From Zhouia amylolytica (GTDB lineage: Bacteria > Bacteroidota > Bacteroidia > Flavobacteriales > Flavobacteriaceae), in assembly GCF_900116365.1 (NCBI RefSeq), contig NZ_FPAG01000006.1, positions 279,881 to 343,880 of the forward strand: 64,000 nucleotides of DNA, read 5' to 3'. Below are positions 17,910 through 26,940 of the stretch, one piece after another. Made by a program: the position numbers and the translations under genes. The notes below the pieces were generated by a model. It saw only the letters and a list, made by a program, of their open reading frames with translations. It was not told the origin of the DNA and ran no database searches. The stretch's first letter is position 1. Each line of letters opens with the position of its first letter.

Positions 17910-18911
17910 CTAATTCTTATTTATGTAATTAATTAAATCTACGATTCTGTTGCTATAACCGTATTCATTATCGTACCAACCGATAATTTTTACCATCTTT
18001 CCGATTACTGAAGTCATTTGTGCGTCAAATATACATGAGTGTGGGTTTCCTATAACGTCTACGGATACAATTGGGTCCTCAGTATAGCTTAAAATGCCTT
18101 TTAAATTACCTTCTGAAGCCTTTTTAAAAGCCTGATTGATTTCTTTAATAGTCACATCTCTTTTAACATTAAAGGTGATATCGGTAAGAGAACCATCAGG
18201 TACAGGAACCCTGATTCCGCATCCGCCAATTGCATCGCTAATTTCAGGAAATATTTTGGTGAGCGCTTTTGCGGCCCCTGTCGTAGTAGGTACTATAGAT
18301 TGATTAGCCCCCCTTGCACGGCGAAGGTCTTTATGGGGTTGATCGTGTAAGCTTTGGTCTGTGGTATACGAATGTACAGTTGTGATATAAGCTTGTTCAA
18401 TGCCGCATAACTCTTGAATAATCCTTATCATCGGAGCTGCATTATTCGTAGTACAGGAAGCGTTTGAAATGATACGCTCTGAGCCATCTAAAATGTTTTC
18501 ATTTATGCCCATTACAATCATTTTAATGTCATCATCAATTGGCGGTACTGAAAGAATTACCTTCTTGGCTCCATTTTTAATATGATATTCTAATTCCTTT
18601 CGCTCTTTAAATTTGCCTGAGCTTTCAATTACAACATCAACATTGTAGGCATCCCAGTTTAGGTCTTCAATTTTATTGATCTGGGTTAAGGGGAACAGGA
18701 CGTCGTTTACGATAATTCCTTTTTCGTTATAATCAACCTCTTTATCAAGTACTCCATGAACGCTGTCGTATTTAACAAGGTGACTTAGGGTTCTGCTGTC
18801 TGCTAAATCATTAATTGCAACGATATTAATATTGGGTTGATCAAGGAGAAGTCTGAATAAAGTTCTGCCAATTCTCCCAAATCCATTGATTGCTACATTA
18901 ATTTCTTTCAT
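17910..18911 (-). CDS. gap: type I glyceraldehyde-3-phosphate dehydrogenase
   Basis: The 333-residue enzyme oxidises glyceraldehyde-3-phosphate to 1,3-bisphosphoglycerate with NAD. The N-terminal 'INGFGRIGR' binds NAD; Asp35 in 'INDLAD' points to NAD rather than NADP. The catalytic Cys153 lies in 'SNASCTTN' and the base His180 in 'TTVHSYT'. The usual motif continues with a second Cys (SCTTNC); here it is Asn, which does not affect catalysis. 'WYDNEYGYSNR' closes the protein as expected. A monocistronic arrangement is likely, as terminator-like stems flank it. Confidence 0.93.
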   Translation of the reverse strand: MKEINVAINGFGRIGRTLFRLLLDQPNINIVAINDLADSRTLSHLVKYDSVHGVLDKEVDYNEKGIIVNDVLFPLTQINKIEDLNWDAYNVDVVIESSGKFKERKELEYHIKNGAKKVILSVPPIDDDIKMIVMGINENILDGSERIISNASCTTNNAAPMIRIIQELCGIEQAYITTVHSYTTDQSLHDQPHKDLRRARGANQSIVPTTTGAAKALTKIFPEISDAIGGCGIRVPVPDGSLTDITFNVKRDVTIKEINQAFKKASEGNLKGILSYTEDPIVSVDVIGNPHSCIFDAQMTSVIGKMVKIIGWYDNEYGYSNRIVDLINYINKN

Positions 18912-18926
18912 ATTCTTAATTAAAAA

Positions 18927-18944
18927 ATCCCGCCTTAGCGGGAT
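18927..18944. terminator. terminator between lipA and gap
   Basis: ATCCCGC / GCGGGAT, 7-bp stem with a 4-base loop, followed on the minus strand by a run of six T. It lies just past the lipA stop. Confidence 0.8.
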
Positions 18945-18966
18945 AAAAGTAATTAATTACATTTTT

Positions 18967-19842
18967 TTATTCGATGTGTTTGTGCGCTTTGTAAGAGGAG
19001 CGTACCAAAGCTCCACTCTCTACATGGCGGAAACCAAGTTCTAAACCTATTTCTTCGTACTTCTTAAATTGGTCAGGAGTAATGAATTGATTTACCGGCA
19101 GGTGTTTTTTCGAAGGTTGTAAATATTGACCAATGGTAACGATATCTACATTCGCTGCTCTCAAATCATGTAAAGTTTGAATGACTTCATCTTCTTTTTC
19201 TCCCAGACCTAACATGATTCCTGATTTGGTTCTGTTGATCCCTTGGTTTTTTAAATATTTAAGGACTTCAAGGCTACGATCGTATTTTGCTTGAATTCTA
19301 ACCTCACGGGTTAGCCTTCGAACCGTTTCCATATTATGAGAAACTACTTCCGGAGCCACTTCTACGATACGGTCGAGATGTTTTTCAATTCCCTGAAAAT
19401 CCGGAATTAAGGTCTCTAACGTAGTATTCGGGTTCATTCTGCGAATAGCCTTTACTGTTTCGGCCCAGATTATAGATCCCATATCTTTAAGATCATCTCT
19501 GTCGACAGAAGTAATAACAGCATGTTTGATATTCATTAACTTTATAGACCGCGCTACTTTTTCGGGTTCTGCCCAATCTACCGTTTCGGGCCTGCCTGTT
19601 TTTACCCCGCAAAACCCACACGATCGAGTACATACATTACCTAAAATCATAAAGGTTGCTGTTCCTTCACCCCAGCATTCCCCCATATTAGGGCAACTTC
19701 CAGAGGTGCAAATGGTATGCAGGTTATATTTGTCTACAAGTCCTCTTAGTTCTGTATATTTTTTTCCGGTTGGAAGTTTAACACGCAGCCATTTAGGTTT
19801 GCCTTTTGGAGGTGCTACACTTTCAGCTGTATTTATACTCAT
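18967..19842 (-). CDS. lipA: lipoyl synthase
   Basis: Radical SAM enzyme that inserts two sulfurs into octanoyl-carrier proteins. The 291-residue protein has both cluster motifs: auxiliary-cluster cysteines C45, C50, C56 in '[12 protein letters not shown]' and the radical SAM triad C71, C75, C78 in 'CTRSCGFC'. The C-terminal '[10 protein letters not shown]' supplies the conserved Ser that ligates the auxiliary cluster. A TATCTTTG -7-like element lies 19-26 bases upstream of the start (19861-19868, minus strand). lipB is not in the window. Confidence 0.95.
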   Translation of the reverse strand: MSINTAESVAPPKGKPKWLRVKLPTGKKYTELRGLVDKYNLHTICTSGSCPNMGECWGEGTATFMILGNVCTRSCGFCGVKTGRPETVDWAEPEKVARSIKLMNIKHAVITSVDRDDLKDMGSIIWAETVKAIRRMNPNTTLETLIPDFQGIEKHLDRIVEVAPEVVSHNMETVRRLTREVRIQAKYDRSLEVLKYLKNQGINRTKSGIMLGLGEKEDEVIQTLHDLRAANVDIVTIGQYLQPSKKHLPVNQFITPDQFKKYEEIGLELGFRHVESGALVRSSYKAHKHIE

Positions 19843-19891
19843 AGTGAAAATTTTGAGCTACAAAGATACAAACTAAACTTTGAATAAAGTC

Positions 19892-21106
19892 TTAAAGCGT
19901 TGTTAGATACCAAATGCTAAATACTAATAAAAATATAATGCCGAGATAACTTATAATTTTCAGAGGAATGCTCGGTTGCCATTCTTTTGGCGTGTGTTTA
20001 GAAGAGATTAATGCAAAGTTCATTATGGCGTAGAATGGGGCGGTAATAAAAGATAATATAGTGGCGATTTCTATAAGAGTTTTCATTTCCGATAAGAAAA
20101 ACAATAGAATTGATATCGTGCCTACAACCAGTAATATAATCCAGAAAAGGTAGGCATTCTTATGTTGCTTGTTGGTTATGAGTTCGCTACATCTTACCAT
20201 TGATCTCGGCGAAGCATCTAAGGTGGTCAATGTGGTGCTAAACATGGTTGTAAATGCTGCTATGGCAATGATTAGATAGCTGTAGCCTCCGAGATTCTCG
20301 GTGTAAAGATTAATGAGTTGGGAGGCAAATTGAGAGGCTCCGGATGCAAAGGAGTTCCCCGTGTCATGCATAACCAATGCTCCTAAACTTATAAAAAAGA
20401 GCCCCAGAAAAATGGTACTGGTATAGCCAATGTTAAAATCGAATAGAGACCTTTTGGTGTCATAACTCTGTGTTATTTTCTTTTTTTCCAAGACCCATAG
20501 AGATTGCCAGATTGATACGTCCAGGGGAGCTGGCATCCATCCCATAAATGCAATTAAAAATGTGAGACCGATAAGGTCAGTTGGGATTACTTGCTTAAAG
20601 CTATACGGTTCATGATAATTATAAATGGCAACAATTACGGCCATAATGGTACTAATGGAAAGAGTACAGACAATAATTTTCATCAAATTATCCAAAAGTT
20701 TATACTTCCCCAGGAGTAAAATGGATAAACAAATCAGGGTTATGATGATGCTCCAAATGACAGGATTAGGAGTGATTCCGAATAAGTTAGCGGCCAAACC
20801 TGCTGTAACTATGGTAACTGCAGTTTGAATGGTAAACATGGTGGCAAATGTTATAATGAAGTAAGCTATTAATGCCCATTTACCTATTTTTTTATAACCA
20901 TCTAAAAGCGTTTCTCCGGTGGCCATTGCATATCTTGGACCATATTGAAAGAAGGGATATTTAAATAAGTGGACTAATAGCAGGGCCCAAACAAGTGTAA
21001 AGCCATAATCAGCACCTGCACGGGTAGATTGAACTAAGTGAGATACCCCGATAGCAGCTCCCGCAAATAGAAGTCCGGGTCCGAGTTTTTGTAAAAAAGA
21101 TCGCAT
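19892..21106 (-). CDS. Nramp-related permease lacking the metal-ligand motifs
   Basis: The 404-residue protein has eleven or so hydrophobic segments and opens 'LGPGLLFAGAAIGVSHLVQSTRAGADYG', clearly aligned with Nramp transporters. But the helix-1 'DPGN' and helix-6 'MPH' motifs that hold Mn or Fe in true Nramps are missing (here 'GVSHLVQST' and 'MGWMPAPLD'). It is therefore best called an Nramp-fold transporter of unknown substrate. Its start overlaps the stop of the upstream sigma-factor gene by one base, so the two are co-translated. Confidence 0.85.
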   Translation of the reverse strand: MRSFLQKLGPGLLFAGAAIGVSHLVQSTRAGADYGFTLVWALLLVHLFKYPFFQYGPRYAMATGETLLDGYKKIGKWALIAYFIITFATMFTIQTAVTIVTAGLAANLFGITPNPVIWSIIITLICLSILLLGKYKLLDNLMKIIVCTLSISTIMAVIVAIYNYHEPYSFKQVIPTDLIGLTFLIAFMGWMPAPLDVSIWQSLWVLEKKKITQSYDTKRSLFDFNIGYTSTIFLGLFFISLGALVMHDTGNSFASGASQFASQLINLYTENLGGYSYLIIAIAAFTTMFSTTLTTLDASPRSMVRCSELITNKQHKNAYLFWIILLVVGTISILLFFLSEMKTLIEIATILSFITAPFYAIMNFALISSKHTPKEWQPSIPLKIISYLGIIFLLVFSIWYLTTL

Positions 21107-21669
21107 TATTTATTAGTGATAATTTCAGCGAGGAGTTTTTTAGCTCTTAGCAGCTTTACTTTAATATTGTTGAGAGGTTCGTCTAGTTTTTGTGCTATTT
21201 CTTCATAAGTGAGTTCCTGAAAATATCTTAAATTAATGACTTCCTGGTAATGAGGTTTAAGTTTTTTAATGTACCTGAGAAGTTTGCTTAAGTTCTGTTC
21301 ACGAATAAGGATATCTTCTGCACTTGGCGTATCATCAGCGATGTTGTACATCTCGTCATCATTTTCATGAGAGCTATGATGGATGATGCGTGATTTTTGC
21401 TTCCTTAGGAGGTCTATATGGATGTTTTTGCCTATGGTGATTAACCAGGTTTTAAATTTGTAAGAATCATCGAAAGATTCAATTTTATCAAAAGCTCTAG
21501 AAAAGGTTCTGATGGTAATGTCTTCAGCATCATTTTCGTTCTTTGTTCTAAGAAGTAAAAAGCCGTAGACATCATTCCAGAATGTATCTAATAAGAAGTT
21601 AAACGCTTTTTGGTTTCCTTGTTTGGCTTTTAGGATATTTTCCCGGATAATTTCAGAATTTATCTCCAA
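21106..21669 (-). CDS. ECF-type RNA polymerase sigma factor
   Basis: The 187-residue protein has sigma region 2 ('LLDTFWNDVYGFLLLRTKNENDAEDI', 'FKTWLITIGKNIHIDLLRK') and region 4 ('LKPHYQEVINLRYFQELTYEEIAQKL'), with no region 3, as in ECF sigmas. Unlike most, it has no adjacent anti-sigma gene; instead it is sandwiched, with overlaps, between a glycosyltransferase gene upstream and an Nramp-like permease gene downstream. The regulon is unknown. Confidence 0.9.
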   Translation of the reverse strand: MEINSEIIRENILKAKQGNQKAFNFLLDTFWNDVYGFLLLRTKNENDAEDITIRTFSRAFDKIESFDDSYKFKTWLITIGKNIHIDLLRKQKSRIIHHSSHENDDEMYNIADDTPSAEDILIREQNLSKLLRYIKKLKPHYQEVINLRYFQELTYEEIAQKLDEPLNNIKVKLLRAKKLLAEIITNK

Positions 21670-22769
21670 TTGGTAGGTTTTGAAATAATGTTAGATATAA
21701 ATATAAGAAATTGAAAAAATATCAAAAGGATTTCATAAAAAGGAAGTGCCCAAAGTAACGAAGTTTCTTCTAGTTTTTTAGCTATAGGGATGTAAATACT
21801 GTATACAATAATCCAACGGAGTAAGATTAAGCCAATAACCACGGGGATCTTATATTGTAGAATGATAAGTAATATGGCTAATGGAATGAAAAGTAATTGG
21901 GATGTGTAATAGATGTTTATAAGAGCTCTGTGTTTGCTCTTGTATTTTTTAATTAAGGCGTATTCTGATTTTTTATGATCAATCCAGGTTTCGAAGGAGT
22001 CTGTCGATATGGACTCTGTGAAACTATCCTTGCTGTAGATCAACGAGGTGTTTTTTGAGGTTGCTGCCTGATTTATAAATAATTGATCTTCGCCATTGCT
22101 GATATCAATATGATTTATAAATCCACTATTGTTGAAAAATTCATCTTTATGATAGGCTAGGTTCTTACCATTTCCAGAAACGGGGATACCGCTTAAAAGG
22201 TAAGAAAATCTGTGGGTGGTAGCTACCAGGTTTTCAAAGCGAATGAATGCATTTAATAATGATTTTTTTATCTTTTTAAATGCGCTATAACCTAGAATTA
22301 TGGTTTTTTCGGCATCAAATTTTGAGGCGATTTCTAATAACCAATGATCCGAATCAGGTTTGCAGTTGATTTCAGTAAATACCAAATGATTGTATTTGGC
22401 TGCTTTTATACCAAGTGTTAATGCGTATTTTTTCTTGCCCCAGAATGCTTCATTGTTTTTAACATTAACAATTTTAATTTGTGGGTACTTATCAGCAAAT
22501 GACTCCATGATGTCTAATGAATCATCATATGAGTCGTAGTTGATTAATACGAGCTCAAACTCAGGATAATTTTGTGATAGAATGTAAGGTAGATTTTCCT
22601 TAAGATCTTCAGCCTGATTCTTGATGAATATAATTATGGATATAGCAGGTACTGATTCTTTTTTAGCAGCTGTTTCTTTGTGAAAAGCAAATCTTCTAAA
22701 GAAGAATAAAAGATAAAATATTTGAATTGCAATGACTGCTACAAAGGCGTAGAGTAGTGGTGCTGGCAT
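21660..22769 (-). CDS. membrane-anchored family 2 glycosyltransferase
   Basis: The 369-residue protein has an N-terminal membrane segment (about 3-23), a GT-A domain opening 'ISIIIFIKNQAEDLKENL' with 'NYDSYDDS', an acidic 'TEINCKPDSDHW' in place of a canonical DxD, then 'SGNGKNLAYHKDEFF' and a 'GEDQLFINQA' motif, and two or three C-terminal membrane segments (about 285-350). The layout fits GT2 enzymes that work at the inner membrane; donor and product are unknown. The end overlaps the sigma-factor start by 10 bases. Confidence 0.85.
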   Translation of the reverse strand: MPAPLLYAFVAVIAIQIFYLLFFFRRFAFHKETAAKKESVPAISIIIFIKNQAEDLKENLPYILSQNYPEFELVLINYDSYDDSLDIMESFADKYPQIKIVNVKNNEAFWGKKKYALTLGIKAAKYNHLVFTEINCKPDSDHWLLEIASKFDAEKTIILGYSAFKKIKKSLLNAFIRFENLVATTHRFSYLLSGIPVSGNGKNLAYHKDEFFNNSGFINHIDISNGEDQLFINQAATSKNTSLIYSKDSFTESISTDSFETWIDHKKSEYALIKKYKSKHRALINIYYTSQLLFIPLAILLIILQYKIPVVIGLILLRWIIVYSIYIPIAKKLEETSLLWALPFYEILLIFFQFLIFISNIISKPTNWR

Positions 22770-22790
22770 ATGTAACTTGTAACGTTACGG

Positions 22791-22991
22791 TTAGTTAAGT
22801 TGTTCTTTTTTACAATCTTGCTCTTCAGGCAATTTACCGCAAAAACCACAGGCTTCACCTTCTTTGTTTAAGAAAGGGGACTGGCTTGCGCAGGTGCCGG
22901 CAAATTTACCGTCTTTTTTAGCCCATATTTTAATGGCGATTCCTGCAAATGCAAGGCCTAATAATACTATGCTTATAAGTACAAGTTTCAT
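22791..22991 (-). CDS. small membrane-anchored protein with a Cys-rich tail
   Basis: Starting at the Met at 22991 the 66-residue protein has one N-terminal membrane segment (MKLVLISIVLLGLAFAGIAI) followed by a short exposed tail with five Cys ('GTCASQ', 'ACGFCG', 'DCKKE'). The spacing suggests a metal or Fe-S site or disulfides. The upstream in-frame Met at 23012 lacks support. I recall short proteins of this kind in many Bacteroidota with no assigned role. Confidence 0.7.
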   Translation of the reverse strand: MKLVLISIVLLGLAFAGIAIKIWAKKDGKFAGTCASQSPFLNKEGEACGFCGKLPEEQDCKKEQLN

Positions 22992-23083
22992 GACAATTAA
23001 TCTTTGATGCAAAACTACAAAAATTAACTATAAACGAGCGTTAAAAACTAGCAAGAATGGTTAGAAGTGCATTTCGTAAAAAT

Positions 23084-23114
23084 AAAAAATCCCGAAGTAA
23101 TTCGGGATTTTTTT
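23084..23114. terminator. terminator after the anti-sigma gene
   Basis: AAAAAATCCCGAA / TTCGGGATTTTTTT with a 4-base loop: strong and bidirectional by its A and T runs. Confidence 0.88.
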
Positions 23115-23128
23115 ATGTTATAGTGAGA

Positions 23129-23905
23129 TTAGTCTAAATCAATACTTGCTACCATATTTTCTGCGGTAGCTTCTCCGGTAAACCCTTTTGGTACCATATA
23201 GATTTTATATCCTTTGATGCCTTCCTGGTAAGGTAGGGAAAGTAACTTCTGATCTGCTTTCTCTAAAGTACCTAAGTGTACTAAAACTCCATCTACATTA
23301 GCCCACATTTGGAACTCCTTTTCTTCTGATAGATTGGGAAGGGAAACGATATTAATGGCCGACAATTTTTCTTCGGGGTTAATATAGGCTACAGTTTTTA
23401 ATTGTTTAGCTCTCTCGTTTCCACTAAGTACATATTTTTTTGTTTCAGGATTGTTGAGAACAGCATAATTGCTTTTCATGTCCTGAAGCTTAGAGTTCGT
23501 GGCAACAATTTCATTCTTTAAATTAGAAATTTGACTCGCTACACTATTCTTCTCGGTAGACAACAATCTGTTTTGGTTCCATAAAAGAACTGTAGTGGCG
23601 GCGAAAGCAATAGCAGCAACACTCGCAGCAACATAATACCAAGGCATGCCTCTTTTAGACGAATGATGGTTATCTTCTTTCTCTATAATCTCAAGAACCT
23701 TGCTTTTAATGTCAACCGGGATCGGTTTAGCATGTGCCTTAGCATAGATTTCCAGATTCTCTTGTAACTCATTATATCGTTCGGCAACTTCCGGATGCGT
23801 TTCAATATAGTGCTCAATTCGAGTTTCCTCTAAAGTGGTTATATCACCTAGAAGATACTTTTCTAGTAAATCACTTTCTAATAATATTTTTACATCTTTT
23901 TTCAT
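23129..23905 (-). CDS. transmembrane anti-sigma factor (RskA-type)
   Basis: The 258-residue protein has a cytoplasmic N-terminal helical domain ('LLEKYLLGDITTLEETRIEHYI', about 12-55), one membrane segment (about 87-109), a short coiled coil, and a periplasmic C-terminal domain with the RskA-like pattern 'LSEEKEFQMWANVDGVLVHLG'. It lacks the His-Cys-Cys zinc motif of ZAS anti-sigmas. It overlaps the preceding ECF sigma gene by one base and is expected to hold that sigma inactive at the membrane until signalled. Confidence 0.9.
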   Translation of the reverse strand: MKKDVKILLESDLLEKYLLGDITTLEETRIEHYIETHPEVAERYNELQENLEIYAKAHAKPIPVDIKSKVLEIIEKEDNHHSSKRGMPWYYVAASVAAIAFAATTVLLWNQNRLLSTEKNSVASQISNLKNEIVATNSKLQDMKSNYAVLNNPETKKYVLSGNERAKQLKTVAYINPEEKLSAINIVSLPNLSEEKEFQMWANVDGVLVHLGTLEKADQKLLSLPYQEGIKGYKIYMVPKGFTGEATAENMVASIDLD

Positions 23906-24471
23906 TACAACATAGCATAAAATAATACAGATATCAACGGACCATAAATCTTTCGCAACTCCCTTAAGCCTATTTTTAGCCGGGATTTAATCGTTCCTAG
24001 AGGAATGTCTAGTTCATCACTTGCCTCCTGTTGGGTCATACCTTCAAAGAAAAGAGCCTCGAGTACGATTTTGTATTTATCTTCAAGAGAATCTAAATGG
24101 TCTTTAAGGTCTAAATGTTCAGGTGTAATGCTCTCAATTCCTACCTTATATACGTTCGATTTATCCATTTGGATTTCTTGATCCGTTTTTAGGTTCCTGC
24201 TTCTGATTTTGTCTATAGCAGTATTGCGGGTTATCCTAAAGAGCCAGGTGAAAAGTTTCGATTTGTCTTCATCATACGTGTGTATTTTTTTCCAAATCTT
24301 AATGAGGCTTTCTTGAAGTACGTCTTGAGCAAGTTCTTCATTCTTAGTTACTTTAAGCGCAATTCCATAGAGCGTTTCACCATAGTTGTCATATAGTAAA
24401 CTCATTCCTTCTTCATTCTTGTCCTTTAGTAGCTGAATGATTTGTGTCTCTAATAAACTTCGTTTGGCCAT
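23905..24471 (-). CDS. ECF-type RNA polymerase sigma factor
   Basis: The 188-residue protein has region 2 ('MSLLYDNYGETLYGIALKVTKNEELAQDVLQ', 'LFTWLFRITRNTAIDKIR') and region 4 ('LEALFFEGMTQQEASDELDIPLGTIKSRLK'). It resembles the SigK-type ECF group that is controlled by RskA-like anti-sigmas, and such an anti-sigma follows with a one-base overlap. The signal and regulon cannot be told from sequence. Confidence 0.92.
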   Translation of the reverse strand: MAKRSLLETQIIQLLKDKNEEGMSLLYDNYGETLYGIALKVTKNEELAQDVLQESLIKIWKKIHTYDEDKSKLFTWLFRITRNTAIDKIRSRNLKTDQEIQMDKSNVYKVGIESITPEHLDLKDHLDSLEDKYKIVLEALFFEGMTQQEASDELDIPLGTIKSRLKIGLRELRKIYGPLISVLFYAML

Positions 24472-24584
24472 TAAAACTTTTTTAAGTTGAATGCAGTTTT
24501 TACTAACGTCCTTTAATCTTTTTTAAGTATAAACTACACGATATCATTTTCTAACAGAAGCCGGCTGCTAATATATGATTTTTA

Positions 24585-25598
24585 CTAAATTATATTAACC
24601 TCTTGTTCAAGTGTAATACCAAAACGTTCTTTTACAGTGCTAATAATGGTATTGGCAAGATTTAGTATTTCTTTGCCTGTTGCATTTCCGTGGTTTACCA
24701 GTACAAGAGCCTGATTTTTATGTACACCGGCATCTCCAAACCTTTTTCCTTTAAAACCAGCTTGCTCTATGAGCCATCCAGCAGGAATTTTCACCTGATT
24801 CTCTGAAACTACATAATGAGGGGCCTCGGGATGTTTGGATATGAAGTTGTTGAATTCAACATCGGTGATAACCGGATTCTTAAAGAAACTTCCACTGTTT
24901 CCAATTTTATCCGGATCCGGAAGTTTACTTTGTCTAATACTTATAACTGCCTTTGAAATGTCCTGGATACTTGGTTTAGAAATCCCCTTTTCATTTAAAG
25001 TGTTTTGAATGGCGCCGTATTCAGTATGCAGTTGATGTGCTGAAGTTGTAAGTTTAAGGGAAAGACTTGTTATTATATATTGTCCTTTGTGACTTGTTTT
25101 AAAAATAGAATTTCGATATCCGAACCGGCAATCTTCCAGGGAGAATGTCTTTATTTCCTGCGTATCGATATGAATTGCACGACAGCTATGAAAAACATCC
25201 TTAAGTTCAACTCCGTAAGCTCCTATGTTCTGGATGGGCGCACTCCCAACATTACCAGGAATTAATGATAGATTTTCAATTCCTCCAAAGTCGTTTTCAA
25301 GTGTCCATAATACAAACTGATGCCAGTTCTCTCCAGCATTGGCTTTAATCAACGCATGTCCATTCTTGTTTTCCAGAATGGAAATTCCCTTAAGATTAAC
25401 CTGAATGACCAAGGCGTCTATGTCTTTTGTAAGTAGCATATTACTACCACCACCCAGAATAAACTTTTTAGGATAATTGTTGTTTTTAAGAATAGTGATA
25501 AGCTCTTCCTCTGAAGATACCGATACAAAATGTTTGGCATTGACATCAATGCCAAACGTATTGTATGGTTTTAAGGATATGTTTTTTAATATTTCCAT
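24585..25598 (-). CDS. murB: UDP-N-acetylmuramate dehydrogenase
   Basis: FAD enzyme reducing UDP-GlcNAc-enolpyruvate to UDP-MurNAc in peptidoglycan synthesis. The 337-residue protein shows 'LGGGSNMLL' for FAD binding, 'IPGNVGSAPIQNIGAYGVEL' and the catalytic Ser in 'GNSGSFFKNPV', followed by 'SENQVKIPAGWLIEQAG'. Length and order match the E. coli-type (type I) enzyme. Its start overlaps the end of the upstream aminotransferase gene by one base, so it is probably translated from the same message. Confidence 0.95.
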   Translation of the reverse strand: MEILKNISLKPYNTFGIDVNAKHFVSVSSEEELITILKNNNYPKKFILGGGSNMLLTKDIDALVIQVNLKGISILENKNGHALIKANAGENWHQFVLWTLENDFGGIENLSLIPGNVGSAPIQNIGAYGVELKDVFHSCRAIHIDTQEIKTFSLEDCRFGYRNSIFKTSHKGQYIITSLSLKLTTSAHQLHTEYGAIQNTLNEKGISKPSIQDISKAVISIRQSKLPDPDKIGNSGSFFKNPVITDVEFNNFISKHPEAPHYVVSENQVKIPAGWLIEQAGFKGKRFGDAGVHKNQALVLVNHGNATGKEILNLANTIISTVKERFGITLEQEVNII

Positions 25599-26788
25599 TA
25601 AGCGTTGTACGCTTTTAATGCTTCATTTAAAATTTGAGCTGCTTTTACAAGGTTTTCTTTTTTAAGTACATAGGCAATACGCACTTGATTCAAACCTACA
25701 TTGTCGGAAGAATAAAAACCAGCTGCCGGAGCAACCATTATGGTTTCTCCATTAAGGTCAAACTTCTCCAAAAGCCACTGTGCAAAATCATCGGCATTTT
25801 CTACAGGTAGTTCAGCTATACAGTAAAAAGCTCCTTTAGGTTTGGCCACTTTTACGCCTTCTATTTTTTGAAGCTCAGAGATCAATAAATCTCTCCTTTC
25901 GACATATTCTTCAATTACTTCGTCAAAATAGCTTTGTGGTGTGTCTAACGCTGCTTCACTGGCAATCTGAGCAAAGGTAGGAGGAGAAAGTCTAGCTTGT
26001 GCAAACTTCATTGCAGTTTGCATTACTTTTTTATTTCTTGAAACCAAACAACCAATTCTGGCACCACACATGCTGTATCTTTTAGATACAGAGTCGATCA
26101 TTATAGCATAATCTTCTAATCCTTCTTCCTGAAGAATAGAGTAGTGTTCTGCTCCATCATAAGCGAACTCTCTGTATACTTCATCTGCTATGATGAACAG
26201 ATTGTGTTTTATTGCAATTTGAGCTAATTTTTTTATTTCCTCTTTGGAATAAAGATATCCAGTCGGGTTGCCCGGATTGCAAATTAAAATTGCTTTGGTT
26301 TTATCGCTGATTAATTTTTCGAATTCCTCAATTGGGGGAAGAGCGAAGTTGTTTTCTATTGAAGAGATTACAGGGACAACGTTTAGTCCTGAAGCAGTCG
26401 CAAATCCATTATAATTCGCATAGAATGGTTCAGGAATAATAATTTCATCACCATAATCGGCAACAGTTCCTAAAGTGAACAGAAGTGCTTCAGAACCACC
26501 AGTGGTAATGATTATTTCATTAGCATCTACCTCAATACCTCTGTTTTTGTAGTAGTTTGCTAATTTGGTTCTGTATTCTTCAGAGCCTTCACTTCGGCTA
26601 TATTCCAACACCTCTATTTCGGCATTTCGAACAGCATTTAAAGCTACCTCAGGCGTTTTAATATCGGGTTGTCCAATATTAAGATGATATACTTTAGTAC
26701 CTCTTTTCTTTGCGTCTTCAGCATAGGGTACTAATTTTCTAATTGGCGATTCTGGCATTTTCATGCCTTTGTTAGAAATGTTTGGCAT
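25598..26788 (-). CDS. class I pyridoxal-phosphate aminotransferase
   Basis: The 396-residue protein is a fold-type I aminotransferase: 'YSRSEGSEEYR' near 80, 'ICNPGNPTGYL' around residue 170, 'ADEVYREFAYDG', and the PLP Lys in 'SVSKRYSMCGARIG'. It resembles the aspartate/aromatic aminotransferases of Bacteroidota; the precise amino acid is not certain. The start at 26788 gives the usual short N-terminal extension. It is the first gene of a likely pair with murB. Confidence 0.9.
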   Translation of the reverse strand: MPNISNKGMKMPESPIRKLVPYAEDAKKRGTKVYHLNIGQPDIKTPEVALNAVRNAEIEVLEYSRSEGSEEYRTKLANYYKNRGIEVDANEIIITTGGSEALLFTLGTVADYGDEIIIPEPFYANYNGFATASGLNVVPVISSIENNFALPPIEEFEKLISDKTKAILICNPGNPTGYLYSKEEIKKLAQIAIKHNLFIIADEVYREFAYDGAEHYSILQEEGLEDYAIMIDSVSKRYSMCGARIGCLVSRNKKVMQTAMKFAQARLSPPTFAQIASEAALDTPQSYFDEVIEEYVERRDLLISELQKIEGVKVAKPKGAFYCIAELPVENADDFAQWLLEKFDLNGETIMVAPAAGFYSSDNVGLNQVRIAYVLKKENLVKAAQILNEALKAYNA

Positions 26789-26940
26789 AGATTAAAATTT
26801 AGCAGTGCAAAATTGCAAAATATATTTTAAAAGTTGTTCTAAAACGTTATCGTATTCTCTTTAAATAATGTTAATGTAAAAGTATTAATGAATATAATTT
26901 TTTAACTTATTGTCTGATTAATAGGTAAAACCTGAATTCA

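Noticed and set aside
19892..21106. Calling the permease a manganese/iron transporter MntH
   Set aside because: The metal-binding motifs DPGN and MPH are absent, so metal specificity is not supported.
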